Positions 8,801 through 15,954 of a DNA stretch of 64,000 nucleotides are shown piece after piece. The stretch is taken from the NCBI RefSeq assembly GCF_018128545.1, contig NZ_JAGSND010000017.1, positions 35,697 to 99,696 of the forward strand, written 5' to 3'. The stretch comes from Sinanaerobacter chloroacetimidivorans. GTDB taxonomy: Bacteria; Bacillota; Clostridia; Peptostreptococcales; Anaerovoracaceae. Position numbers and translations under genes: made by a program. The notes beneath the pieces were generated by a model. That model was not told where the DNA came from and did not search any database. It saw nothing but the letters and a program-made list of their open reading frames with translations. How positions within the stretch are numbered: position 1 is the stretch's first letter; each line of letters starts with the position of its first letter.

Positions 8801-10331
8801 CAATGGCACTACGTTAACTGCAAGCAGTAAAACAGGACAGAATATCAATGTCACTTTTACAAATGGTGTAGCAGCTCCAAACCTTTCATTGAATAAGACA
8901 GCAACCCAGACCATAGCATTCCGCATTGCGGGAGTAGCAATTCCCGGAACCAATTCTTTAAGTGTTACACCTGTGGTTGCAGATGAGGTAACCGAAGGAA
9001 GAATCAGCATAATAGATCCCGGATTACAGGCCGCAGGAGCACCATTCAATTTAGAGATCACATTGTATGATAAGTATGGAAATACTGTCAATAATGGCGT
9101 CTATACGGTAACTGTATCATCAGACCTTGATGGTGTTCTTGTTAATGAACAACCGGTATCCTTTAGTTCAGGTGACGGAACGGGATCTGTAAGTGTAATG
9201 CTTGGTACAGGGGGAATTCACATCCTGACAGTGACCGCTAACAGTGTGAAGTTTGTGCCTGCCGCACCTGCCACGGTTATGATACCGGTATGGGATGACG
9301 CCAGCGGCTGGTTCATCCTCGGAGATGCCAGCGGCGGCGGAGGCGGCGGAGGCGGAAATAGCCAGAATGGTGCCCGAGGCGGTAATGGCGGTGGGAATGA
9401 TGATAAAATAATAGGAACCGATGCAGGCGATATTATCTTCGGTGATGGATCAGGCGGCGGAGGCGGGTATCAAGGATCATGGGGATCAACCAGCGGTTCA
9501 GGCGGTTCAGGCGGCGGTGGAAATGACACAATCTACGGCGGCCTTGAAGATGATATTATTTTTGGTGACGGTTTCAATGGTGCGAGTGGATGGAATAGTA
9601 ATAGAGGCGGTTTCGGCGGAGGCGGCGGAGGCGGCGGCGGCGGAAATCTGTCAGGGAATACCGGCGGACAGGGAGGCTTAGGGGCAGGCAGCGGCAGAGG
9701 ATACTCAGGCAATGGATCAATCCTGGTTTCCGGGTTTGGGAATGTCGGCGATAGTGTTGCAACAGCCACCTCAACAATCGGGAAAGGCGGCAGCAACGGC
9801 GGCTCCAGGGACAGTGGTTATGGAGGCGGCGGAGGCTTTGGAGGTTCCAACGGCGGAGCAGGAGGCAACTGGAGTTCTGCCAGCGGGCAGGGGCAGGACG
9901 GCAATACGAACCCCCACGCATATAAGTTCAGTGACAGCTCAATTTATGATTATACTTATAACATTCTTGGAAATATTCTAGCATGGTACCCAAATTATGG
10001 AGCAGGAAATGATGTGATCGACGGCGGCAGTGGTTCCGACCAGCTTTTTGGTTTGGGTGGCAATGATACCTTTGAGTTCAGGTTGGACAGCTCATATGGG
10101 GATGAAGATATTGATACCATTTGGGATTTTAATGTGAGAGGCAGCGATCGCATTCGATTGATTAATGATGGAGTTGAAATCACTTCCGAGTTATATATTG
10201 CGATTATCGCGGCGCAAACTGCCGACGGCAAGGACCGTACCATCATATTTTCCAATGGATCCGGACAGCAGATTACGATTATCGTGAAAAACCTGAACCG
10301 TGATTTAACTGCCCAGGATTTTGGACTATAA
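5880..10331 (+). CDS. SLH surface protein with tandem Ig-like repeats and RTX-like C-terminus
   Basis: A 1483-residue exported protein. The ATG at 5880 follows GGGAGG and begins a signal peptide (MKKIVTILLVLCMVCSPSG). Three SLH modules occupy about residues 25-205. A domain with VxGNLIIAEEVGDGDVWL character follows, then a region resembling a bacterial Ig domain. Next come two full and one partial copies of a 226-residue repeat (about 7266-8970). After these is a very glycine-rich segment (9331-9890). Embedded in and after it are RTX nonapeptide-type calcium-binding motifs: GTDAGDIIFGDGSGGGG, GGGGNDTIYGG and GAGNDVIDGGSGSDQLFG. RTX motifs are typical of proteins secreted by Gram-negative type I systems, so this pairing with SLH cell-wall anchors is unusual. 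It may be a calcium-stabilised adhesin; this is inferred. It is probably co-transcribed with the TetR gene. Confidence 0.88.
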   Translation: MKKIVTILLVLCMVCSPSGMVFGATASDIENHWGNDVIQNWMNRGLIGGYSDGTFRPDKAITRAEFMAMVNKAFNLEAKGSIHFKDVAETDWYYDAVRAAFHADYIGGYPDGSIKPNHPICRQEVAAILSKIRNTAQNPDVIHQFSDANLIAEWAKGFVGAVVAEGYMSGYPMGTFKPTSYLTRAEAVTVLNKVLAVQISDQEVSYLGAGVFGPETGKTTIAKNVIIKADGVTLQNTVIKGNLIIAEEVGDGDVWLNNIIVEGETFIRGGGKDSIHINGGKYSKITVQKTSNGGVRVVVTNLEGAEVLISEAAAGEEIIIVLDDNSTISKLVADAKTVVQGQGTIKVATGKMVSSSTFEKAPERIILPSGGRNRIEMEAVNITGEAIVGTALTAVPTPSAATVTYQWKISSDGVTYVNISGSTGSIYMPVNDDVGKFIKAEAMGTGSYKGTISSNVVGPVIPAPAQTVTASASALTMAAGEESEVTLTVLDGLGDIDTRYHGERTVTLSGAASSPFGSYGSFNGTELTADSMNGQDFNVTFTSGVAIINLSLHKAAVQTITFSIDDVAAPATNPIIFVPVPAAAAGMDLSADIAAPEISGGLFAQQPAITLKDIYGNICVNDSETAVTAARKDDGDWILTGTKTVTASNGIVSFTDLGAENIVEISGGKIAFTAGSLPEVLSTVVTLPFHALTATAAAFSSTPAAGDANPVTLTVKDARGNIATRFHGVRTVTISGVAPSPFGSYGSFNGTLLTADSVTGQAVNVTFTSGVAIINLSLHKAAAQTIAFSIADIAAPAVNPIAFTVSVGSAAGMYLTTDITAPAINGGLFSNQPVITLKDAYGNLCANDSHTTVTASKKDSGVWTLTGTKTVTASNGVVSFTNLGATNSAEIIGAQIAFIASGMPEALSGTVTLPFYAQTATASASASAPVAGIVNPVTLTVKDALGNVDTTFNGTRAVTISGVEPASLGSYGTFNGTTLTASSKTGQNINVTFTNGVAAPNLSLNKTATQTIAFRIAGVAIPGTNSLSVTPVVADEVTEGRISIIDPGLQAAGAPFNLEITLYDKYGNTVNNGVYTVTVSSDLDGVLVNEQPVSFSSGDGTGSVSVMLGTGGIHILTVTANSVKFVPAAPATVMIPVWDDASGWFILGDASGGGGGGGGNSQNGARGGNGGGNDDKIIGTDAGDIIFGDGSGGGGGYQGSWGSTSGSGGSGGGGNDTIYGGLEDDIIFGDGFNGASGWNSNRGGFGGGGGGGGGGNLSGNTGGQGGLGAGSGRGYSGNGSILVSGFGNVGDSVATATSTIGKGGSNGGSRDSGYGGGGGFGGSNGGAGGNWSSASGQGQDGNTNPHAYKFSDSSIYDYTYNILGNILAWYPNYGAGNDVIDGGSGSDQLFGLGGNDTFEFRLDSSYGDEDIDTIWDFNVRGSDRIRLINDGVEITSELYIAIIAAQTADGKDRTIIFSNGSGQQITIIVKNLNRDLTAQDFGL
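7266..8970 (+). repeat. Tandem 678-bp coding repeats in the SLH/RTX protein
   Basis: Unit 1 spans about 7266-7943, unit 2 is 7944-8621, and a truncated unit 3 is 8622-8970. Each full unit encodes 226 residues. All three carry GSYGSFNGT or GSYGTFNGT, followed in units 1 and 2 by VTFTSGVAIINLSLHKAA. Nucleotide divergence is moderate, so the duplications are not very recent. Confidence 0.8.
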
Positions 10332-10460
10332 CGAAAAAAGAGAGTCTTAACGAAGGATACTGAGGAACTTTGGAATTTATTGCAAACCAATAAAAAATAA
10401 CATACAATGAATGTGTAAGCCCTTTGCTATAGAAGTATTTGAAGAACTAAAGAAGATAAA

Positions 10461-12371
10461 ATGAAAAAAATAAGTTTAAGAATCATGCTGGCAATTATTA
10501 TTTGCTCTATAGCAACGTCTACTGTTTTATGCGTTGTTAGTATTAAGCGGGCTTCGTCTGTCATGAACGACGAAGCGGAGCAAATGCTTTCCTATGCATC
10601 GGAGAAATATTCAAATCAACTTAGCATTTATTTTAAAAACACAGAAGGATTGGTCGATTCCTTAGCAGCAAATGTATCTGTCACATTTGATCCAATGGAG
10701 CATCAAGAGGAGGTACCATACTTTATTGAGTATAAGGCATATTTAGACCGGATCATAAAAGAAACACTGCAATACTCTGATATCGCCTATGGTCTTTACT
10801 TTACCTTTAATCCTGAATTGACATTCCCAACCCAGGAAGAGGTGTGGTATGCGTTTGACGAAGCGGGCACTCCGCAGGCGGTTATGCCGGATTTAAGCTT
10901 AAACGCCAGGGATTTTACAGAACCAATTGCAGAAAATATGCAATATTATTTTCAACCGATCCTGGAGAAAAAGGGAACATGGACAGGCCCTTACGTCGAT
11001 TCCGATGTGAATCTGGAAATGCTTTCCTATTCAAGGGCTGTTTATGTTGACGGGGTTTTAGTAGGCGTAGCCGGAGCAGATATCTTAACAGATGATACCA
11101 TTGATATTGTAAAAACAATGAAAATTTATGGGGGGAGCAGTTCCTTTTTATATGATGATGAGAAGGAGCTGATTGTCTCCAGCAATGATTTGAATAAGGA
11201 GCGCTATTCAGAAAGTGAACGACAAATACAACAATATGCCGAGGTCAAAAATTCGGGTGTATTCCATTATTTTGATTTGAATGAAGAGTATATATTGGCC
11301 TTTAGCAAACTTTCCAACGGATGGATTATTGGCATAACGCAGCCTACAAAAGAGGTCTTCTCTCCAACACGGGGATTAATTTTGGTTCTTACTTTGTTAA
11401 CTTTGATCTGTATCGTCATAACGATCATTTTTGGAATTTACTTTTCACATAGGCTGTCAAAACCTATCGTGAATGCATCAGATCAGCTCAAACTTTTGAA
11501 ACATGGCGATTACACCCATGATATTCCAACGGAATTTTTGAATAGAAAAGATGATATTGGAGAATTTCATAACGCAATTTTATCCATCCAGTCAGAAATG
11601 AAAAAAGAAGCGGAACTCAACCGGGAAAAAGACATATTGCTGATCTATCAGTCAAAGCAAGCTAAGATTGGTGAAATGGTGGGCAATATTTCTCATCAAT
11701 GGAAGCAGCCCTTAAATTCGATAAATTTGATTTTATTGAATCTTTATGAGGATTATCAATTAAAAGAGCTAAATGATGAAGAGTTTAAAGCTACAATTGA
11801 CAAGCTTATGAGCATCGTCAGGAATATGTCTGATACAATAAAAGATTTTACTGATTTTCTTAAACCAAATAGAGAAGTGACTGAATTTGATCTGAATGAA
11901 TCCATTGCTTTAGCTTTGAATTTGATGGAAGCAAGTCTAAAATATAACCATATTGCGGTAGAAGTAAACATTGATAAAGGATTAAAACTTTTGGGATATC
12001 AAAATGAGTTTTCCCATGTTCTGTTTAACATTCTGAACAATGCCAGAGATGCCATTTTAGAATCAAATGTTGAAAAGAAGCTTATTCAGATAAGAGGCTG
12101 GCAGGCAGACGGACATGTTTTGCTTGAAATTACCAATAGGGGGAACCCCATACCGGAGGAGACCTTTGAGAACTTATTTGAACCATATTTTACTACCAAA
12201 AATGAAAAAGACGGCACCGGAATAGGATTGTATATTTCCAAAATAATTATTGAACAAAGAATGCATGGGCATATAGAACTGGAAAATGTTTATATGGGTG
12301 TTTGCTGCAGGATATGTGTTAAGGCGAAAGCTGAGGGGAATGGAAATGAAAGTGCTTTATGTGGAAGATGA
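10461..12371 (+). CDS. Membrane sensor histidine kinase with extracellular Cache domain
   Basis: A 636-residue kinase. A transmembrane helix at about residues 7-29 is followed by an extracytoplasmic region of about 270 residues resembling a double Cache small-molecule sensor, with YSRAVYVDGVLVGVAGADI as the typical strand. A second membrane helix lies near 305-330, then a HAMP linker. The phosphoacceptor is His412 in GNISHQWKQPLN, the HisKA variant with a WKQPLN motif. The ATPase domain shows NILNNARDAI (N box), the F box ENLFEPYFTTK and the G box GTGIGLYISK. The last 26 bp overlap the response regulator gene, so the two are translationally coupled and form a cognate pair. The ligand is not evident. 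The ribosome site before 10461 is weak. Confidence 0.9.
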   Translation: MKKISLRIMLAIIICSIATSTVLCVVSIKRASSVMNDEAEQMLSYASEKYSNQLSIYFKNTEGLVDSLAANVSVTFDPMEHQEEVPYFIEYKAYLDRIIKETLQYSDIAYGLYFTFNPELTFPTQEEVWYAFDEAGTPQAVMPDLSLNARDFTEPIAENMQYYFQPILEKKGTWTGPYVDSDVNLEMLSYSRAVYVDGVLVGVAGADILTDDTIDIVKTMKIYGGSSSFLYDDEKELIVSSNDLNKERYSESERQIQQYAEVKNSGVFHYFDLNEEYILAFSKLSNGWIIGITQPTKEVFSPTRGLILVLTLLTLICIVITIIFGIYFSHRLSKPIVNASDQLKLLKHGDYTHDIPTEFLNRKDDIGEFHNAILSIQSEMKKEAELNREKDILLIYQSKQAKIGEMVGNISHQWKQPLNSINLILLNLYEDYQLKELNDEEFKATIDKLMSIVRNMSDTIKDFTDFLKPNREVTEFDLNESIALALNLMEASLKYNHIAVEVNIDKGLKLLGYQNEFSHVLFNILNNARDAILESNVEKKLIQIRGWQADGHVLLEITNRGNPIPEETFENLFEPYFTTKNEKDGTGIGLYISKIIIEQRMHGHIELENVYMGVCCRICVKAKAEGNGNESALCGR

Positions 12372-13077
12372 AACCGAGGCGAGAGAAGCTCTGAGTAAAT
12401 ATTTAAAAAGGCGGTTTGGCAAAATATTTACAGCCGTGGATGGGCTTGACGGTCTAAATCTATTTAAGGAACAAAAACCGGATTTAGTCATTGTGGACTT
12501 ATATATGCCCAACATGGATGGTCTTGAAATGATTAAAGAAATTAAAAAAATATCCCCGGATGTTTATGTAATTATCACTTCCGCAGTGGACGATGTAGAG
12601 GTGATATTGAAAAGTGTGGATATTGGAATCCATAAATATTTACTAAAGCCAATAGATCCGGAGGAATTGATAAAAGCAGTCAATGAGTATTCAAATTATG
12701 CGGTTCAAAGGCATAAGTCAGAAGAAATTTTCGAGTCAGAAAAAAGGAAGCAGCTGGAAGACAGAATCAAGAAAGAATTCACTTCTTTTCTGAAAGCCTC
12801 AACGGGGAAAGGTCCAAGCGGAGTTTTTGTGTTTATTGATTACGATAAGATAGAAATAAAGGCTTTTGATGCCATTACTGTAATGGAAAAAAACATGCTT
12901 GACAATTGTCAGAATAGTATTATAATTGAACAATATAGGAAACTGTTTTACTCGATAAATGAGAAAGCTATATGTGATTTGATTCATGAGATAATAGGCT
13001 CAAGTGTTAAATTTCAACATGTAGAAATTTCCGTTGAAAAGGGAATCAATAAAATAGAACTTCAAATTATCAGGTGA
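12346..13077 (+). CDS. Response regulator with MpsC/DUF2294-like output domain
   Basis: A 243-residue protein. The ATG at 12346 lies 7 bp after GAGGGG; an ATG 6 bp upstream is possible. The receiver domain (residues 1-120) has the acidic pair in VEDE, the phosphoacceptor Asp51 in VIVDLYMPNMDG, and Lys in YLLKPIDP. After a charged helix, the last 100 residues carry no DNA-binding fold. Instead they show GKGPSGVFVFIDYDKIEI, then EKNML, HEIIGSSVKF and VEISVEKG. I recognise this order as that of the DUF2294/MpsC family, associated in Bacillus with Na+-linked membrane potential generation. A non-transcriptional output is therefore plausible, and a Na+/H+ antiporter gene follows. The domain assignment comes from remembered pattern and was not tested. 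Confidence 0.85.
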   Translation: MKVLYVEDETEAREALSKYLKRRFGKIFTAVDGLDGLNLFKEQKPDLVIVDLYMPNMDGLEMIKEIKKISPDVYVIITSAVDDVEVILKSVDIGIHKYLLKPIDPEELIKAVNEYSNYAVQRHKSEEIFESEKRKQLEDRIKKEFTSFLKASTGKGPSGVFVFIDYDKIEIKAFDAITVMEKNMLDNCQNSIIIEQYRKLFYSINEKAICDLIHEIIGSSVKFQHVEISVEKGINKIELQIIR

Positions 13078-13121
13078 GTTGGGAGACTAATAAGAAAACT
13101 GATTGATAGTTAGCTTAATAA

Positions 13122-13162
13122 GGACCAATGCAAAGCTTTGCTTTGTATTGGTCTTTTTTTAT
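13122..13162 (+). terminator. Terminator after the two-component genes
   Basis: The stem pairs GGACCAATGCAAAGC with GCTTTGTATTGGTC (one mismatch), followed by seven T residues. It separates the kinase/regulator pair from the antiporter gene. Confidence 0.85.
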
Positions 13163-13269
13163 CTGCTAGGAAATATCGTTGAAATAGAAAAAGCGCTACA
13201 CTTTTTTTATATTTTTATTAAAACCATCATATTTTACATAACATGATGGAAATTATTAAGGAGGTTCTT

Positions 13270-14751
13270 ATGTTTAAACAACTTCAAGCTGAAGCCAGTG
13301 AATTCAATGCAAGGCGATCCCTTTTGGCTGTCATTATTATTATGGGTGTTTCATTGTTGCTAACATCTTTTATCCCCGAAGATCCGGCTGAATTTGGAAT
13401 CCTGGCCACCATACCTGCTTTATTTTTGATTATTTATATTTTTATTACGAAAAGAATTCTTGAGGCTTTAACTCTGGCATCGATTATGGGCTTCTTTATG
13501 GTATCAAGAGGCGATGTACTTGGAGCATTCAGCGGTTCTATTTTAGAAGTAATGATGAGTGAAGATATTGCATGGCTCATCATCGTATGTGGTTTAATGG
13601 GGAGTATCATTTCTCTGATTGAAAAAGCCGGAGGAGCTTTCGCCTTTGGAGAATGGGTTGCAAAAAGAGCAAAAACCAGAAAGTCTTCCTTAATGTGGAC
13701 TTGGGTACTGGGGGTTGTGGTTTTTATTGACGATTATTTAAATTCGTTAACGGTGGGTTCCTGCATGGCTCCGGTTACGGATAAGCATAAGGTGCCCAGG
13801 GAGTTTCTGGCATATGTTGTAGATTCAACAGCAGCTCCGTTATGTGTTATCATTCCAATCAGTACTTGGGCAGTATTCGCAGGCAGACTGTTAGAGGTTA
13901 ATGGATGGGCGCCGGAAGGTGAAGGATTGATATATTTTATAAAAACCTTACCTTTTAATTTTTACGGATGGATTGCAGCGATCATTGTACCGCTGATCAT
14001 ATTAGGAGTGATCCCGATTTTTGGCCCAATGAAGAAAGCAGAGAAGAGAGTTCAAGAGGGCGGCCCGCTGGCACCGGCAGGATCTGAAAAAATTGACATC
14101 AGATCGGGAGCAACGGATATTGAAATTCCAAAGAACCCTAGGGTGATCAACTTCATATTGCCGATCCTTGTATTGGTCGGTGCTACCATCTACTTTGATG
14201 TAGATATGCAAATAGGTGTATTGGTAACAATGGCATTTATGTTTGTATTATATCTTGGGCAGAATATCATGTCCGCAGAAGATTTTAGTGACGTAGCATT
14301 ACAAGGAATCAAAAATATGATTCTTCCATTAATGCTGATGGTATTGGCCTTCCTGTTTGCAGAGGTCAATGATCAAATCGGATTTACATATTATGTAATA
14401 TCCTCAGCTTCGAAATACATGACTCCGGAATTAATGCCGGTAACCATATTCCTGATATTGGCCGTGACAGAATTTATTACCGGAACAAACTGGGGAATGT
14501 ATGTTATTGCGCTTCCCATCGTTATTCCGTTGGCAATGGGTTTGGATGTAAACATCGCACTTGCCGTATCCGCTGTACTTTCTGCCGGCGTATTTGGCAG
14601 CCATGTATGCTTCTACTCTGATGCTACCGTACTCACTTCGGCAGCAACAGGCTGTAATAACTTTGATCATGCTTATACCCAGGCCCCATTTGGAATACTG
14701 GCAGCGGCTATATCAGCGGTATGTTTCCTGATTGCAGGATTTATTTTCTAA
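13270..14751 (+). CDS. NhaC-family Na+/H+ antiporter
   Basis: A 493-residue polytopic membrane protein with about 11-12 hydrophobic segments. The ATG at 13270 follows AAGGAGG by 5 bp, whereas the upstream in-frame ATG at 13243 has no ribosome site. Family features are the IDDYLNSLTVGS segment, with paired acidic residues in a membrane helix, the nearby MAPVTDKHKVPREFLAYVVDST loop, and the later EFITGTNWGMYVI segment. NhaC proteins exchange internal Na+ for external H+. Some relatives carry amino acids or organic acids instead (arginine/ornithine, malate/lactate), so the substrate is not certain. A terminator separates it from the upstream two-component system, so it is a possible target rather than a member of that operon. 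Confidence 0.85.
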   Translation: MFKQLQAEASEFNARRSLLAVIIIMGVSLLLTSFIPEDPAEFGILATIPALFLIIYIFITKRILEALTLASIMGFFMVSRGDVLGAFSGSILEVMMSEDIAWLIIVCGLMGSIISLIEKAGGAFAFGEWVAKRAKTRKSSLMWTWVLGVVVFIDDYLNSLTVGSCMAPVTDKHKVPREFLAYVVDSTAAPLCVIIPISTWAVFAGRLLEVNGWAPEGEGLIYFIKTLPFNFYGWIAAIIVPLIILGVIPIFGPMKKAEKRVQEGGPLAPAGSEKIDIRSGATDIEIPKNPRVINFILPILVLVGATIYFDVDMQIGVLVTMAFMFVLYLGQNIMSAEDFSDVALQGIKNMILPLMLMVLAFLFAEVNDQIGFTYYVISSASKYMTPELMPVTIFLILAVTEFITGTNWGMYVIALPIVIPLAMGLDVNIALAVSAVLSAGVFGSHVCFYSDATVLTSAATGCNNFDHAYTQAPFGILAAAISAVCFLIAGFIF

Positions 14752-14775
14752 GCTGACCGGTTGGTTGCTTAAACG

Positions 14776-14793
14776 TTATGATTCCGATCACAA
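14776..14793. promoter_or_regulatory. CRP/FNR-superfamily (HcpR-like) site upstream of the RIC gene
   Basis: TTATGA-N6-TCACAA differs at one base from the symmetric TTGTGA-N6-TCACAA sequence used by HcpR-type regulators of nitrosative stress in anaerobes. It lies about 120 bp before a gene of nitrosative/oxidative damage repair. The promoter itself was not resolved. Confidence 0.5.
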
Positions 14794-14911
14794 TTTTTAT
14801 TAACCGGTAGGTGTATGATTAAGTCTAAGTTGAAGAAAATATGGATTAGGTATAAACGCCGGACAGACGCAAATAATTAGTAATAAGATAATGGAGAAAA
14901 GAGGAATCGTA

Positions 14912-15616
14912 ATGAGTACATTTCAAGTAACACAGAGTATCGGAGAAGTGGTATCTATTTTGCCCAAGGCAAGTGAGATTTTTAAAGATTACAACATTGA
15001 CTTCTGTTGCGGAGGACATAGGCCGTTAGCAGATGCCATAAGGGATCAGGGGCTCGATGAAAGGGAAATCCTGATGAAGCTCGATGAAGCATACGAAGAG
15101 GCAAAGACATTGACAAATCAGGTTGATTATCGAAAAATGGCACCTTCTCAACTTATTGATTATATCATCGGCAAACATCATGTGTTTTTAAAGAAAGTGC
15201 TTCCTGAGATTAGTGAGCTTACAACAACAATATTAAGAGTCCATGGCCCAAATCATGCGGATCTATTCAAGGTTCATAAGCTGTTTCATAATCTTAAAAT
15301 GGAGCTGGAACAACATCTGATCAAAGAAGAAGAAATTTTATTCCCTATGATCAAGAGGTATGATACGGAACCTTCCGAAGAACTTTTAGAGAAAATTAAA
15401 ACGGTTATGAAAGAAACGGAAGATGAACATGAAGCAGCAGGAGATATTCTGAAAGAATTGAGAAGAGTGACGGCCGATTACACCGTACCCGAAGACGGCT
15501 GCGGAACTTACAGCCGAACCTTTGAAAGTCTGAAGGAACTGGAAGCTGATTTGTTCCAGCATATTCATCTGGAAAACAACATCCTGTTCCGTCAGCTCGG
15601 TATTACTATAAACTAA
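14912..15616 (+). CDS. ric: Di-iron protein for iron-sulfur cluster repair (RIC/ScdA/YtfE)
   Basis: A 234-residue cytoplasmic protein of typical RIC length. The N-terminal ScdA_N domain has IFKDYNIDFCCGGHRPLADA, with the conserved CCGG. The C-terminal hemerythrin-like domain supplies the di-iron ligands: His in GKHHVFLKK, HGPNHADL, KLFHNLKMELEQHLIKEE, DEHEAAG and HIHLENNILF. Family members repair Fe-S clusters damaged by nitric oxide or oxygen by donating iron. The ATG at 14912 follows GAAAAGAGG; an ATG at 14891 in frame is less likely. It is a single-gene unit: a strong terminator follows at 15665 and an HcpR-like palindrome precedes it. That combination fits a nitrosative stress role in an anaerobe. 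Confidence 0.92.
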   Translation: MSTFQVTQSIGEVVSILPKASEIFKDYNIDFCCGGHRPLADAIRDQGLDEREILMKLDEAYEEAKTLTNQVDYRKMAPSQLIDYIIGKHHVFLKKVLPEISELTTTILRVHGPNHADLFKVHKLFHNLKMELEQHLIKEEEILFPMIKRYDTEPSEELLEKIKTVMKETEDEHEAAGDILKELRRVTADYTVPEDGCGTYSRTFESLKELEADLFQHIHLENNILFRQLGITIN

Positions 15617-15664
15617 ATACATCCAATGTTCTTGGGTTGCTGCAAGAACGAATTTGGATCATAA

Positions 15665-15694
15665 AAAATCCTTACCGAACGGTAGGGATTTTCT
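15665..15694 (+). terminator. Terminator after the RIC gene
   Basis: AAAATCCTTACCG (15665-15677) pairs with CGGTAGGGATTTT (15680-15692) over 13 positions with one T-G wobble. The closing AA gap implies the real loop opens the inner pairs. It ends in a T run. Confidence 0.8.
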
Positions 15695-15815
15695 ATTGGC
15701 GAAATCAAGTGGATAGTGTTAATATTGTAACAAATAATTTGCCAAATTACCTAAAAAAATTCATCGAGTTTTCTGGGCTCTATTTTGTGAATGTGGCCGA
15801 GAATCCGCATATTAG

Positions 15816-15845
15816 AATAATGTATACAAAAATGTATACATTATT
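15816..15845. promoter_or_regulatory. Long palindrome upstream of the acyl-CoA dehydrogenase operon promoter
   Basis: Two perfect 13-bp arms, AATAATGTATACA (15816-15828) and TGTATACATTATT (15833-15845), flank AAAA. The inner core ATACA-N4-TGTAT is the same as in the palindromes at 27533, 29147 and 29237. It ends 14 bp before the -35 box of the promoter at 15860, which is a position for an activator or an upstream-acting regulator. Confidence 0.75.
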
Positions 15846-15859
15846 TTTTTATAATAAGC

Positions 15860-15888
15860 TTGACATTTTTTTAACAAAATGCTACCAT
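15860..15888 (+). promoter_or_regulatory. Sigma-A promoter of the acd-etf operon
   Basis: A perfect TTGACA (15860-15865), 17 bp, then TACCAT (15883-15888). The weak -10 box suggests dependence on an activator, possibly one binding the palindrome at 15816-15845. No GG-N10-GC sigma-54 element was found here. Confidence 0.6.
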
Positions 15889-15954
15889 CGTCAAAAGACA
15901 AACACCAAGAAAACGAGAAAATTGCAAAAAGATTTGAATGACAAGGAGAAGAAT

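Noticed and set aside
7266..8970. CRISPR-like or mobile repeats
   Set aside because: The repeats are 678 bp, in frame and coding, with diverged copies and no spacers.
9533..9921. Proline- or arginine-rich open frames antisense to the glycine-rich part of the SLH/RTX gene
   Set aside because: They arise from the repetitive GGC/GGA composition of the coding strand and have no start signals.
15637..15954. Upstream extension of the acyl-CoA dehydrogenase frame by 106 codons
   Set aside because: It would translate through the RIC terminator, the 30-bp palindrome and the promoter. AAGGAG and the family N-terminus fix the start at 15955.
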